A stretch of 64,000 nt of DNA from Allokutzneria sp. A3M-2-11 16 (GCF_024213555.1 NZ_JANAVO010000001.1:744001-808000), one strand, 5' to 3'. Positions 1 through 7,860 are shown, numbered from the stretch's first letter. Notes: generated by a model not told the origin, from the sequence alone. Translations and numbers: made by a program.

Positions 1-544
1 CCGACGTGTAGATGATCGTCGCGACGTCCTTCGGCGACACGCCGCGACGGCGTTCGTCGATCTCCGCTGCCGGGACGTCTTCGCCGAGCGCCATCAGCTC
101 GTCGACCGCGTCGATCCGCCGCACCCCTCGTAGCAGCGGCAACCCGGCGACCTTCGCCGCGTGCTCGTCGGTCTCCGCGATGACCGTCGTCGCGCCGGAG
201 TCGGCGATGATCCACTCGATCTGCTCTCGCGAGGAGGTCGGGTAGATCGGCACGGGCACCGCCGCGGCGGCCCAGATCGCGAAGTCGAACAGCGTCCACT
301 CGTAGCGGGTCGCCGAGAGCACAGCGACGCGCTCCCCCGCGCGGACCCCGGCCGCGACGAGCCCCTGGGCCAGCCGCTGCACCTGGTCCCGGAACTCGCT
401 GGTGGTGACCAGCGACCAGCCCTCAGCGGCCTTGCGGCGGAAGGCGACGTGGTCCGGCGCCCGCTCGGCGTTGGCGTAGACCAGTTCGGCCAGCCCACCC
501 GTTTCGGGGGCGGCGACGAGCGGGGCGACGGCGACCTCACGCAT
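1..544 (-). CDS. Long-chain acyl-CoA synthetase (FadD/AMP-binding family), N-terminal part, cut by window edge
   Basis: About 181 codons are visible, from the ATG (CAT at 542-544) to the window edge. The protein begins MREVAVAPLVAAPETGG and runs through the typical acyl-CoA synthetase N-terminus: EWTLFDFAIWAAAAVPVPIYPT, then TVIAETDEHAAKV. It ends at the edge in IIYTS, the start of the P-loop of adenylate-forming enzymes (YTSGTTGxPK). The family activates fatty acids to acyl-CoA with ATP and CoA. It is divergent from the PucR-type regulator that starts about 40-100 bp away, so that regulator may control it (inference). Chain length cannot be judged because the C-terminal domain is missing. 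Confidence 0.85.
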   Translation of the reverse strand, partial: MREVAVAPLVAAPETGGLAELVYANAERAPDHVAFRRKAAEGWSLVTTSEFRDQVQRLAQGLVAAGVRAGERVAVLSATRYEWTLFDFAIWAAAAVPVPIYPTSSREQIEWIIADSGATTVIAETDEHAAKVAGLPLLRGVRRIDAVDELMALGEDVPAAEIDERRRGVSPKDVATIIYTS

Positions 545-609
545 GCTGCGTCTCCTTCGACGCGGGGACCCGGAAATGTCATGATGGGTCACGAACATGC
601 GGAGGAGAC

Positions 610-654
610 ATGGCTCGTATCCCAGAGTTCAGCGCCGGATGTTGTGATGGGTAA
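610..654 (+). other. Possible 14-codon leader ORF ahead of the PucR-type regulator
   Basis: A good ribosome site (GGAGGAGAC) sits directly before ATG 610 and opens a 14-codon frame, MARIPEFSAGCCDG, stopping with TAA at 652-654. The regulator's ATG at 647 lies inside this frame's last codons, in another frame, and has no good ribosome site of its own. That arrangement fits translational coupling. The regulator could instead start at ATG 581, which would make the small frame a coincidence. Confidence 0.35.
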
Positions 655-1879
655 CAAAGAGCCGTTCCGGCTCGGCGGGCGCCCGCTGCACGAGCGGCTG
701 ACCGAGGACATGCCCGCGCTCACCGAGTCGGTGCTCGCCGCGGTGACCACGCGCGTCCCCGCCTACGGCCTGATGCCGAGCGAGGAACTGGCGGGCGATA
801 TCAACCGGGTGATCGCGCAGACGCTGAAGTCGTTCATCGGCATGGTGCGCACGAAGTCCCTCCCGGACGAGGAAGAGCTGGCGTTCATGCGGGAGTCGGC
901 CGCGCGGCGCGCCGAGGAGGGCATCCCGATCGAGTTCGTGCTCACCGCCTACCACATCGGCGTCCAGGTGGTCTGGGAGTCGCTGACGCCGGATGTGCGC
1001 CCGGCCGAGGTGCACGACGTGATGGCGGTGAACTCGCTGGCGCTGCGCTACCTGGAGCTGATCACGCCCGCGGTGGGCGCGGGCTACCTCGACCAGCACC
1101 AGACGATCTTCGACGACGAGCGCTCGGCGCGGCACACGCTGCTGACGGCGCTGCTGGACGGGGTGCCCGCCGACGCGGCCGCGAGCCGCACCGGGTTCCG
1201 GCTGCCCCCGTGCTACCTGGTGCTGGCGCTCTCGGTGGGCAGTCACCCGGACGAGACCGAACCCGGCGTGGACCAGCTGGTCGCCGGGCGGCGCAAGCTC
1301 AGGCGGTTGCGGGCGGAGCTGGAGCGCCAGGTCCGAGGGCCGGTGCTGTCCTCGCTCACCCCGGAGGGCGGGATCGCGCTGCTGCCCCATCCGGCACCGG
1401 CCGACGAGGTGACCGCGCGCGACTGGGATCGCCTGAAGCGCCTCATCGCCGACGTGGCGCGGGCGGCCGGGGCCGAGATCACCGCAGGGGTCGCCGCGGT
1501 CGCCCCGCAGGAGGTCACCGCCGCCGCGAAGCTGGCCGACGAGATCCGTGCCGTCGCGACGGCCTCCGGCAAACCGAGCGGAACGTACCGGCTCGACGAC
1601 GTGCTGCTGGAGTACCAGCTGTCCCGGCCGAGCGCCGCGCGCGACCGGCTGGCCGCGATGCTGCTTCCCTTGGAGGGCAACGAAGAGCTGTTGCAGACCT
1701 TGGAGACCTACCTGCGCCGCGGGAGTCGGCGGCCGACCGCGACGGATCTGCACGTGCACCCGAACACGGTCGACTACCGGCTCCGCCGGATCGCCGAGCT
1801 GACCGGTCTCGACCCGACCGACCTCACCGACATCGCGTTGATCAACGCCGCGCTCGCGGCCCGCGCCGCGCAGCCCTAA
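647..1879 (+). CDS. PucR/CdaR-type transcriptional regulator
   Basis: About 410 residues from ATG 647; ATG 581 and 584 are in frame and possible. The first ~150 residues are helical and resemble RsbR-type or PucR-associated N-terminal sensor domains (LTESVLAAVTTRVP, EEGIPIEFVLTAYHIGVQVVWE). A degenerate GGDEF-like middle follows. The end is the PucR C-terminal helix-turn-helix (LLQTLETYLRRGS, then DLHVHPNTVDYRLRRIAELTG). It is divergent from an acyl-CoA synthetase gene, so a role in fatty-acid use is possible but inferred. Its TAA overlaps the TAG of the convergent lipase gene. Confidence 0.88.
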   Translation: MGNKEPFRLGGRPLHERLTEDMPALTESVLAAVTTRVPAYGLMPSEELAGDINRVIAQTLKSFIGMVRTKSLPDEEELAFMRESAARRAEEGIPIEFVLTAYHIGVQVVWESLTPDVRPAEVHDVMAVNSLALRYLELITPAVGAGYLDQHQTIFDDERSARHTLLTALLDGVPADAAASRTGFRLPPCYLVLALSVGSHPDETEPGVDQLVAGRRKLRRLRAELERQVRGPVLSSLTPEGGIALLPHPAPADEVTARDWDRLKRLIADVARAAGAEITAGVAAVAPQEVTAAAKLADEIRAVATASGKPSGTYRLDDVLLEYQLSRPSAARDRLAAMLLPLEGNEELLQTLETYLRRGSRRPTATDLHVHPNTVDYRLRRIAELTGLDPTDLTDIALINAALAARAAQP

Positions 1880-2778
1880 CCGCCGATGACGGGCAGCACC
1901 GGGGTGGCGCAGCTCGGTCTCCGCGCCGTCGAGGGATCGAGGGCGTTGAGCACCACGCGCAGCGCGACGTGGTCGAAGGCCAGGGCCAGGTGATCGGCGA
2001 AGTCGTTCGCGCAGATGTCTTGCAGCACAACGTTGTTGACGTTCGCTCCGCTGAGGAACTGGGATGTGTACGGCGTGACGACCGCGTCGTATCTGGTAGC
2101 AATCGTGGTGTACCGAACACCGGGAACGGTGTCCGGCAACGAGTTGAGCTTCGTGATGAAGGCCGATCCGCGCAGTTGTTGCAGTGCGGCCGGATCCACG
2201 CTGCTGATGAAGCCGGCCAGCTTCGGGAACGCGGTCAGCAACGCCCTGATCCACGCGTCGAAGCCGAGCGCGCTCGATCCGTGGCTCGTGGGACCGAGAC
2301 CAACGATGTCATGGACTTTCGGTGCTCCCCCAAGGAACTTCACGTAGTACTGAGCGAGCGTCCCGCCGAGTGAATGGCCGACCAGGTCGACCTGGCGCGC
2401 TCCGGTCTTGGCCAGGACCCGGTTCACGAAAGCAACCAGCTCCGCGCCGGACGTGGGGATGTCGCCGGTGCCTCCGATCTGCCCCAGGCGCAATCCGCCG
2501 TAGTTGAGCGCGAAGACGCAGTAGCCGTTGTTCTTCAGCAAGGGCGACAAGGTGTTCCAGTTCAGCAGCATGTTGACGTGCGTGCCGTGCAGGAGGATCA
2601 CCGGTCGCTTGGCGCTCCGGCAGGACCAGTCGTTGGCTCCGGGCGGCGCCGCCCCTGGCGCACCGAGGGACGCCGCGACCGCTTTGGCGGAGTTGTAGAA
2701 GACCGGCAGCGCGGCATCGGCTCGCGCTGGCGTGGTGAGCGCGAGGCCCAGCACGAGCAGCGCGAAGAGCCTGCGCAT
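1876..2778 (-). CDS. Secreted lipase/esterase (alpha/beta hydrolase)
   Basis: About 300 residues. A Sec signal peptide (MRRLFALLVLGLALTTPARADA) precedes an alpha/beta hydrolase with the oxyanion strand PVILLHGTHVN, the nucleophile elbow GHSLGG, and late Asp/His residues (TRYDAVVTP, DFADHLALAFDH). Four Cys suggest disulfides outside the cell. It looks like a Streptomyces-type secreted triacylglycerol lipase. Its ATG shares one base with the TGA of the upstream GDSL esterase gene, so the two secreted hydrolases are probably one transcript. The natural substrate is unknown. Confidence 0.87.
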   Translation of the reverse strand: MRRLFALLVLGLALTTPARADAALPVFYNSAKAVAASLGAPGAAPPGANDWSCRSAKRPVILLHGTHVNMLLNWNTLSPLLKNNGYCVFALNYGGLRLGQIGGTGDIPTSGAELVAFVNRVLAKTGARQVDLVGHSLGGTLAQYYVKFLGGAPKVHDIVGLGPTSHGSSALGFDAWIRALLTAFPKLAGFISSVDPAALQQLRGSAFITKLNSLPDTVPGVRYTTIATRYDAVVTPYTSQFLSGANVNNVVLQDICANDFADHLALAFDHVALRVVLNALDPSTARRPSCATPVLPVIGG

Positions 2779-3638
2779 CAACGGTTCCTGGACCCGGTGG
2801 CCGCGACGACGGCCTTGGCGAACGCGGCCATGCCCTGCGCGTTCGGGTGCAGCGGGGCCGCGATGTGCGTCGGGACGAGACCTTCGAGGTACCGGTTCTT
2901 CGGCGCCGCGCAGATGTCGTGCCCGACCGTCACCGCCGCGAAGTCGACGAACCGCATGCCACGGGCGAGCGCGTTCTCGCGCGCCTTGGAGCTGATCTTG
3001 TCCATGATGCCCTGGAGGTAGTTCGCGTCCCGCGACCACACCGGCTGAACGGGAAAGCAGCCGTTGGGGCGCACGTAGGTCCCGTAGCCGGTCACGAGGA
3101 CCTTCGCGTTGGGAGCGCGGCGGCGGACCTCGTCGAGCGCGGCGCCGAACTTCGGCGCCCACGCGTCGACCGCTTCGCCGATCGTGTCCCTGCCGCCCGC
3201 CGTGAGCCGGTCCGCGCACGAGAACCCGACCGGCTCGGGCAGCAGGTTGACGCAGGAGAGCGCGTGCAGGAACAGCCCGGAGTCGTTCGCGCCGATTGTC
3301 ACCGTTACCAAATCGGTCGAGGCGCTCAGCGAGTCGAGTTGGGGGGCCAGAATGCCGAACCTGCGGCTGGTGAGATCGCTCGTGGTCGCCCCGGAACAGC
3401 TCACGTCGGTCAGCCGGGCACCGAGGGACCTCGCGGCGATGGCCGGGTAGTTGTTGTTCGAGCGCAGGCACAGCAGGTTGGTGTTCTGGTTCGGGATCAA
3501 CGGCCCGGCGGCCGCGGAATCGCCCAGTGCCACGTATTCCAGCGGTTCCTGCGCCGGCGCGGGCGTCGCGGTGGCGGTCACCGCCGCTCCGGTGGCAATG
3601 CAGAGGAGCCCCGCCCGGATTCGTCCGCCCAGCCTCAT
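2778..3638 (-). CDS. Secreted SGNH/GDSL esterase
   Basis: ATG 3638 was chosen because GGAGG sits just upstream; an upstream TTG would add only four residues. A signal peptide is followed by the SGNH blocks: YVALGDSAAAG (block I, nucleophile Ser), a block II glycine, TIGANDSG (block III) and APLHPNAQG (block V His). There are several Cys (SCSG, SCADR, NGCFP, DICAA), as in the Streptomyces SGNH lipase with three disulfides. It is the first gene of a two-esterase unit with the lipase. It probably cleaves esters or lipids outside the cell. Confidence 0.9.
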   Translation of the reverse strand: MRLGGRIRAGLLCIATGAAVTATATPAPAQEPLEYVALGDSAAAGPLIPNQNTNLLCLRSNNNYPAIAARSLGARLTDVSCSGATTSDLTSRRFGILAPQLDSLSASTDLVTVTIGANDSGLFLHALSCVNLLPEPVGFSCADRLTAGGRDTIGEAVDAWAPKFGAALDEVRRRAPNAKVLVTGYGTYVRPNGCFPVQPVWSRDANYLQGIMDKISSKARENALARGMRFVDFAAVTVGHDICAAPKNRYLEGLVPTHIAAPLHPNAQGMAAFAKAVVAATGSRNR

Positions 3639-3766
3639 GCCAGCCTCCAACGCCGTTGTCGTAGTGCGTGTTCACATGGTGCGGGCTGGAAACGTGGACC
3701 GTTGTGGGAACCTCCCCAGATTCACCAACCGGTGCTTGTGACGTATCACGAAGGTGACAATGAGGC

Positions 3767-5083
3767 ATGACCGATGCCGCGACGATCCACGCCTGGAAAG
3801 CCCTTGGCGGCCAGGAAGAACTGGCCGAGGGCGTGTCCTACGAAGGAGCACGCGACGTGCTTCCGGCTCGCCTGCCCGTCCGCGAGCTGGCGCGGGCGAC
3901 CGTGGGTGTCTGCTCATTGGCGGCGGCGGAGCTGTTGGCGGCGCGCAACGGGATTCGCGTGCCGTCCGTGCACGTGCACGAGGGAGCGGTTGCCACGGCC
4001 TTCATCAGCGAGCGGCACCTCAGGATCGACGGCCGCGCAATGGTGAGCTTCGCGCCGCTGTCAGGTTTCTGGCAGACCGCGGACGGATGGGTCCGCACGC
4101 ACGCGAACTACCCGCACCATCGGTCGCGGTTGCTGAGCGCGCTGGGCATCCCTGACTCCGGAGACGATGAGCAGCTGGCGAAGTCCTTGTCCGCCAAGCT
4201 GATCACGTGCCGCGCGGAGTGGGTTCAGGAGGCGGTCTACGCCGCTGGCGGCTTGGCCGTGGCGGTGTCGTCGAGCGACGTCCGCCATCCGCTCGTGGAG
4301 ACCTTCGACGTTGGCGATGCGGCACGTCCCCTGCCCGCGACCTCATTGCCTGCCAACGGTGTCCGCGTTCTCGACCTGACTCGGGTCATCGCGGGGCCGG
4401 TCGCCACGCGCACGCTCGCGCTGCTCGGAGCGGATGTGCTGCGCGTGGACAGCCCGCGGCTCGCGGAGAGCGAGGATGCTCATGCGGACACGGGGATGGG
4501 CAAGCGTTCGACGCTGCTCGACCTCGCGGATCGGAGAGTCTTCGACGAGCTGTTGGACGCGGCGGACGTGGTGGTCACCGGGTATCGACCTGGGGCGCTC
4601 GACCGGCTCGGCCTCTCCGCCGAGGCGATGCGGGAACGGCGTCCGGGGTTGGTCGTGGCCCAGCTCTGCGCTTGGGGTTGGACGGGGCCTTGGGCGGAGC
4701 GGCGCGGGTTCGACAGCCTCGTCCAAGCGGCGAGCGGGATCGCAATGCTGGAAGGGCGTCCGGGGGCTTTGCCTGCCCAGGCGCTTGATCACGGCACCGG
4801 CTATCTCCTCGCCGCCGCGATCCTGCGCGCGCTCAGCGAGCGTCGTGGGAGGACGGTGCGGTTCTCGTTGGCGGGCACGGCCTCGTGGCTGATGCACGGA
4901 ATCCGCCCGGCGCCGCTGGACGGCGATGAGTACTCACCCGAGCCTTGGCTGACCACCATCGCGTCGCCGTACGGGGAGCTTCGGCACGCGCTTCCGCCCG
5001 TTCACTATGACGGTTGTCCTCGGACTTGGGCCCAGGCGCCGAGGCGGTGGGGAACGGATCGCGCGCGCTTTCGCGATGCCTGA
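3767..5083 (+). CDS. CoA transferase, family III (CaiB/BaiF)
   Basis: 438 residues from ATG 3767. The protein has two halves. The second (~residues 195-410) carries the classical family III start RVLDLTRVIAGPVATRTLALLGADVLRVD, then VVVTGYRPGALDRLGL and GFDSLVQAASGIA. The first half lacks the canonical start. The usual catalytic Asp is not certain to me in this divergent copy. The family moves CoA between organic acids, often in carnitine, bile-acid or aromatic breakdown. No pathway partner lies next to it, so the substrate is unknown. A terminator hairpin overlaps its stop. Confidence 0.83.
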   Translation: MTDAATIHAWKALGGQEELAEGVSYEGARDVLPARLPVRELARATVGVCSLAAAELLAARNGIRVPSVHVHEGAVATAFISERHLRIDGRAMVSFAPLSGFWQTADGWVRTHANYPHHRSRLLSALGIPDSGDDEQLAKSLSAKLITCRAEWVQEAVYAAGGLAVAVSSSDVRHPLVETFDVGDAARPLPATSLPANGVRVLDLTRVIAGPVATRTLALLGADVLRVDSPRLAESEDAHADTGMGKRSTLLDLADRRVFDELLDAADVVVTGYRPGALDRLGLSAEAMRERRPGLVVAQLCAWGWTGPWAERRGFDSLVQAASGIAMLEGRPGALPAQALDHGTGYLLAAAILRALSERRGRTVRFSLAGTASWLMHGIRPAPLDGDEYSPEPWLTTIASPYGELRHALPPVHYDGCPRTWAQAPRRWGTDRARFRDA

Positions 5084-5112
5084 AGAGGGGAGCCGAACAG
5101 GCTCCCCTCTTC
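5082..5112. terminator. Bidirectional intrinsic-type terminator hairpin
   Basis: A perfect 13-bp stem (GAAGAGGGGAGCC at 5082-5094, complement at 5100-5112) closes a 5-nt loop. It starts inside the CoA transferase stop codon and ends 10 bp before the stop of the convergent small gene, so it can serve both strands. There is no U tract, as is common in actinomycetes. Confidence 0.75.
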
Positions 5113-5121
5113 ACCGCGCCG

Positions 5122-5352
5122 CTACCCGTTGAGTCTCTTCGCGAGCAGCTGCTTGCCCTGTTCGGCGCCCTTGCGGCTCTCGCCCTGCGCCCGGCGGAAG
5201 AACGCCGCCAGTTCCTTGTCGCCCGTGCTCTCGGCGTCGTTGGCGTAGGTCTCCATCCGCAGCGCGTTGCTCAGGCACGCCTCAACGAACCAGATGAGGT
5301 TGTAGTCCTTGTCCTTCGTCCCGGTGATCTGGCCGGCTTCGCTGATCGACAC
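5122..5352 (-). CDS. Small conserved actinobacterial protein of unknown function
   Basis: 76 residues from GTG 5352, preceded by AAGGAGGAG. The sequence MSISEAGQITGTKDKDYNLI...WFVEACLSNALRMETYANDAE...FFRRAQGESRKGAEQGKQLL is helical and charged, with no signal peptide. From memory, similar short proteins are widespread in Streptomyces and relatives; I know no function. It is convergent with the CoA transferase and divergent from the ArsR gene. Confidence 0.8.
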   Translation of the reverse strand: MSISEAGQITGTKDKDYNLIWFVEACLSNALRMETYANDAESTGDKELAAFFRRAQGESRKGAEQGKQLLAKRLNG

Positions 5353-5423
5353 AGCTCCTCCTTCGTCGTCCGGCTCCGTATCCCGGCTACCCGGCCAGTT
5401 CCGGCTGACACCTGGTCAAACAA

Positions 5424-5439
5424 GTAACCAGTCGGTTAC
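5424..5439. promoter_or_regulatory. Probable operator of the ArsR-type regulator
   Basis: A perfect 6+6 dyad, GTAACC-agtc-GGTTAC, lies 10 bp upstream of the GTG start of the ArsR-family gene. The position fits autorepression of the regulator/SRPBCC pair. Confidence 0.55.
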
Positions 5440-5448
5440 GCTTCTGCC

Positions 5449-5802
5449 GTGGACGAGGTGGCCGGCGCGATCGCCGATCCGGTACGGCGGGAGATCCTGA
5501 CCCTGCTGCGCGACGGGCGGCTGCCCGCGGGGGAGATCGCCGACCGCTTCCCGATCAGCCGCCCGGCGGTGAGCCGCCACCTGAGGGTGCTCAGGGACAG
5601 CGGGCTCGTGCAGGACGAACTGGTTGGCAGACAACGGTTCTACACGCTCCGCACGGAACCGCTGATCCAGCTCGCCGAGTGGCTGGCGTCGCTCACGCGG
5701 CCCTCGGGCTGGGAGCACCGCCTCGACGCGCTGGAGACCGAGGTCTACCGAACCCGTCGCGAGCGGCGCGTTCAGGACCGACGAGAGGACGAAACCGCAT
5801 GA
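5449..5802 (+). CDS. ArsR-family winged-helix repressor
   Basis: 117 residues from GTG 5449. The winged helix is clear: VAGAIADPVRREILTLLRDG, EIADRFPISRPAVSRHLRVL (recognition helix), and the wing at VGRQRFYTLRTEP. There are no metal-binding Cys clusters. This is the subgroup that sits next to SRPBCC/AHSA1 genes rather than arsenic genes. Its TGA overlaps the downstream ATG by 4 bp (ATGA), so the two are co-translated, and a dyad sits in front of its start. Confidence 0.88.
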   Translation: MDEVAGAIADPVRREILTLLRDGRLPAGEIADRFPISRPAVSRHLRVLRDSGLVQDELVGRQRFYTLRTEPLIQLAEWLASLTRPSGWEHRLDALETEVYRTRRERRVQDRREDETA

Positions 5803-6320
5803 ACCGCACACCGACAGGCCGCCTCTTCGGCACGGACCTCGTGCTCGACCGCACGTTCCGCGCCCCCATCGACGACGTGTGGGCCAGCGTCACCGATTCG
5901 GAGCGCACCGCGCGGTGGTTCGGCCCCTGGAAGGGCGAGGCCGCCCCGGGCCGGACGATCCAGGTGCAGATGGCCTTCGAGGAACAGCAGCCGTGGTGCG
6001 ATCTGCACATCGACGCGTGTTCGCCGCCGCAGAACCTGGCCGTGTCAATGAAGGACGAGGCGGGGAACTGGCGCCTGGAGCTCGCACTGTCCGAAAAGGA
6101 CGGTGTGACGACGTTGCGGCTGACCCACCACCTGGAATCCGTTGAGGGTGTCGGCGAGGTCGGGCCCGGCTGGGAGTACTACCTCGACATGCTCGTCGCG
6201 GCACGCGAGGGTTCCGCCCAGCCGGACTTCACCGACTACTACCCGGCGATGAAGCCCTACTTCGAGGACCAGCGCCAGGCCGTGTCCCACAAGCCCTCAA
6301 GCACTCCGCCCACCAAGTAA
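5799..6320 (+). CDS. SRPBCC (AHSA1-like) domain protein
   Basis: 173 residues. It opens with the typical LVLDRTFRAPIDDVWASVTDSERTARWFGPW and ends the fold at GPGWEYYLDMLVAAREG. AHSA1-like proteins form a helix-grip pocket for hydrophobic ligands; the ligand here is unknown. It is coupled to the ArsR gene by a 4-bp overlap. The last codons (SSTPPTK) and the stop lie inside copy A of repeat family 1, so the C-terminus has been shaped by the repeat. Confidence 0.87.
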   Translation: MNRTPTGRLFGTDLVLDRTFRAPIDDVWASVTDSERTARWFGPWKGEAAPGRTIQVQMAFEEQQPWCDLHIDACSPPQNLAVSMKDEAGNWRLELALSEKDGVTTLRLTHHLESVEGVGEVGPGWEYYLDMLVAAREGSAQPDFTDYYPAMKPYFEDQRQAVSHKPSSTPPTK

Positions 6321-6535
6321 ACTCTGTCCCATGCCCCACACCCGCCCGTCCACCCCATCCACGGCGCGCGCGGTCTAGAGAACCCCGTTTCGTACTCATA
6401 ACGGGAAAAAGAGCGCTCCAAAAACCCGTTTTGAGTACGAAACGGGATTTTGGGCTGCGCTGGCTGAGGTTGTGGGGAGGGGACGAAGGGGTGAGAGGAC
6501 GGGGGTTGGGGGGCGGTTGTGGGATGTGGGCTAGG
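6295..6535. repeat. Family 1 intergenic repeat, copy A (full length)
   Basis: About 240 bp, nearly identical to the reverse complement of 17106-17347 and, over its left ~165 bp, to 50794-50960. The core is a 22-bp inverted repeat (arms 6384-6405 and 6425-6446, one mismatch) around a 19-nt spacer that centres on the palindrome GAGCGCTC between A tracts. Reading inward from either end, each strand is rich in C and poor in G. It fills the gap between two convergent genes, carries the SRPBCC stop, and its right edge coincides with the TAG of the SnoaL-like gene. It encodes no protein. Confidence 0.93.
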
Positions 6536-6938
6536 TGATGACGGGGGTGTTCTGGCACGCGGTCAGGCCCCAGCGCCCGTTCTCCTTGGTCATCACGTAC
6601 AGCGGAGCGCCCTCGCTGTCGCCGGGCATCGGTTGGCCGTCGAGCGTCAGGTAGCGCTGGCGCACCTTCACCGCGGCCACGTCGGGCCGGATGAAGAGCA
6701 CGTGCACGACCTCGTACGTGGCGGTCGAGTCGGTCATCGCGCCCGGGAGCACCTTGCGCGTGAACTCCGCGATGGCGTCGCGACCGAGGAGGACCTTGCC
6801 GTGGCCCGTCGTCCAGATCGCGTCCTCGCGGAACAGCGCGATGAACTCCTCCACCAGTTCGTTCTGCTGCACGCGTTCGACCTCGGCGACCACGCGCTTG
6901 ATGGCCTCGATCTCCTGCTGCTCAGTTGCTGTCGTCAT
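6531..6938 (-). CDS. SnoaL/NTF2-like protein (SgcJ/EcaC type)
   Basis: About 135 residues from ATG 6938, which has GGAGG upstream. The fold signature is of the SgcJ/EcaC kind: EIEAIKRVVAEVERVQQNELVEEFIALFREDAIWTTGHGKVLLGRDAI, then AAVKVRQRYLTLDG and ENGRWGLTACQNT. These are small cone-shaped proteins, some of them enzymes or binding proteins; the function here is unknown. Its TAG is the edge of repeat copy A. It lies 22 bp downstream of the alpha/beta hydrolase and is probably co-transcribed with it. Confidence 0.85.
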   Translation of the reverse strand: MTTATEQQEIEAIKRVVAEVERVQQNELVEEFIALFREDAIWTTGHGKVLLGRDAIAEFTRKVLPGAMTDSTATYEVVHVLFIRPDVAAVKVRQRYLTLDGQPMPGDSEGAPLYVMTKENGRWGLTACQNTPVIT

Positions 6939-6960
6939 GGGAGCAGCCTCCAACCGGAAC

Positions 6961-7827
6961 TCAGGTTGAGGTCAACACCAGATCCCGCGCGGCCTCGATC
7001 ACAGCTTCGGGCCGGTCCGCGTGCATGGTGCTGTGCCCGGCGCCGTCGATCAGCCGGTGCTCGCCACCGAGCGAGGAGTACAGCGCCGGTTTGACCGCAT
7101 TCACCTTGTGCAGCACCTCTTCGGACAGGAACAGCTTCTGCAGCGGGTCGATCCCCATCGCGGTGAGCACGATCCGCGGCACGCCGGGCATCTCGCCACC
7201 GTCGCGCAGCTCCGGGTAGAGCTTGGTCTCCAAGTTCCCGCGCTCCTCCGCGGTCTGCCGCCATGCGCGCACGTGGTAGTCGACCAGTGCAGTTCGGGCG
7301 TCGTCCGGCCATGCGGCGTAGATCGACTCGAAGAGACCGCGAAAGAACGCGACCGTCGCCTCGTCGGGCTCCGGCACGTCCAGTTCTTCGGCGTTGCCGG
7401 AGACCTCGTCCGGCATGTGCGCGGGGTAGTCCTCGTGCCCGGGATCGAGGAAGAGCAGCCCGGCGACGTCCTCCGGGAACAGCTGCGCGAACCGCCGTGA
7501 GTAGAGCCCGCCGAGGGAGTGCCCGGCCAGCACGTAGGGCCCGGGGATGTCGGCCACGCGCAGCAGCGACCGCAGCTCGGTCGCGACCTCGGCGCCGGAG
7601 CGCGGCAGCGGCGCGGGGTCGCTCCAACCGGTACCGGCGCGGTCGTAGATCACCGAGGTGGTGAACTCGGCGATCCGCAGGTGGACGTTGAGGTAGTCCA
7701 GCCCGACCATGCCCGCGCCCGGCAGGAACACCACGGCGGGCCCTCCCGTTCCCGCGCGGTCCAGGAGGAGCTGCCGCCCATCGCTGTCGTAGCGCCGCCC
7801 CACCGGCAGTGCCAGGTCCGCCATCAT
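6961..7827 (-). CDS. Alpha/beta hydrolase
   Basis: About 288 residues from ATG 7827 (a second ATG follows at once). It has the cytosolic alpha/beta hydrolase layout: AVVFLPGAGMVGLDY (oxyanion region), IYDRAGTGWSDP, the nucleophile elbow AGHSLGGLYSRRFA, a cap region, and the terminal His in GAGHSTMHADRPEAV. No signal peptide. It is divergent from a winged-helix regulator, with a TTCTCA/TGAGAA dyad between them, so it is probably that regulator's target. The substrate is unknown. Confidence 0.86.
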   Translation of the reverse strand: MMADLALPVGRRYDSDGRQLLLDRAGTGGPAVVFLPGAGMVGLDYLNVHLRIAEFTTSVIYDRAGTGWSDPAPLPRSGAEVATELRSLLRVADIPGPYVLAGHSLGGLYSRRFAQLFPEDVAGLLFLDPGHEDYPAHMPDEVSGNAEELDVPEPDEATVAFFRGLFESIYAAWPDDARTALVDYHVRAWRQTAEERGNLETKLYPELRDGGEMPGVPRIVLTAMGIDPLQKLFLSEEVLHKVNAVKPALYSSLGGEHRLIDGAGHSTMHADRPEAVIEAARDLVLTST

Positions 7828-7844
7828 CGCCTCCGGCTCGATCG

Positions 7845-7860
7845 TTCTCAATAATGAGAA
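7845..7860. promoter_or_regulatory. Candidate operator between hydrolase and regulator
   Basis: TTCTCA-ataa-TGAGAA, a 6+6 dyad, lies midway between the divergent starts at 7827 and 7888. It is the only clear dyad there and could let one repressor control both promoters. Confidence 0.5.

Noticed and set aside
161-646. Extension of the PucR-type regulator back to 161
   Set aside because: The added ~160 residues are the antisense of the acyl-CoA synthetase gene and have no regulator homology.
3747-3762. TGTGA-cgta-TCACG as a CRP-like site before the CoA transferase
   Set aside because: Spacing is 4 instead of 6 bases and symmetry is limited to the half-sites.
2847-3770. Long plus-strand frames opposite the two secreted esterases
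   Set aside because: Arg/Pro/Gly-rich shadow translations; the minus-strand frames carry signal peptides and catalytic motifs.
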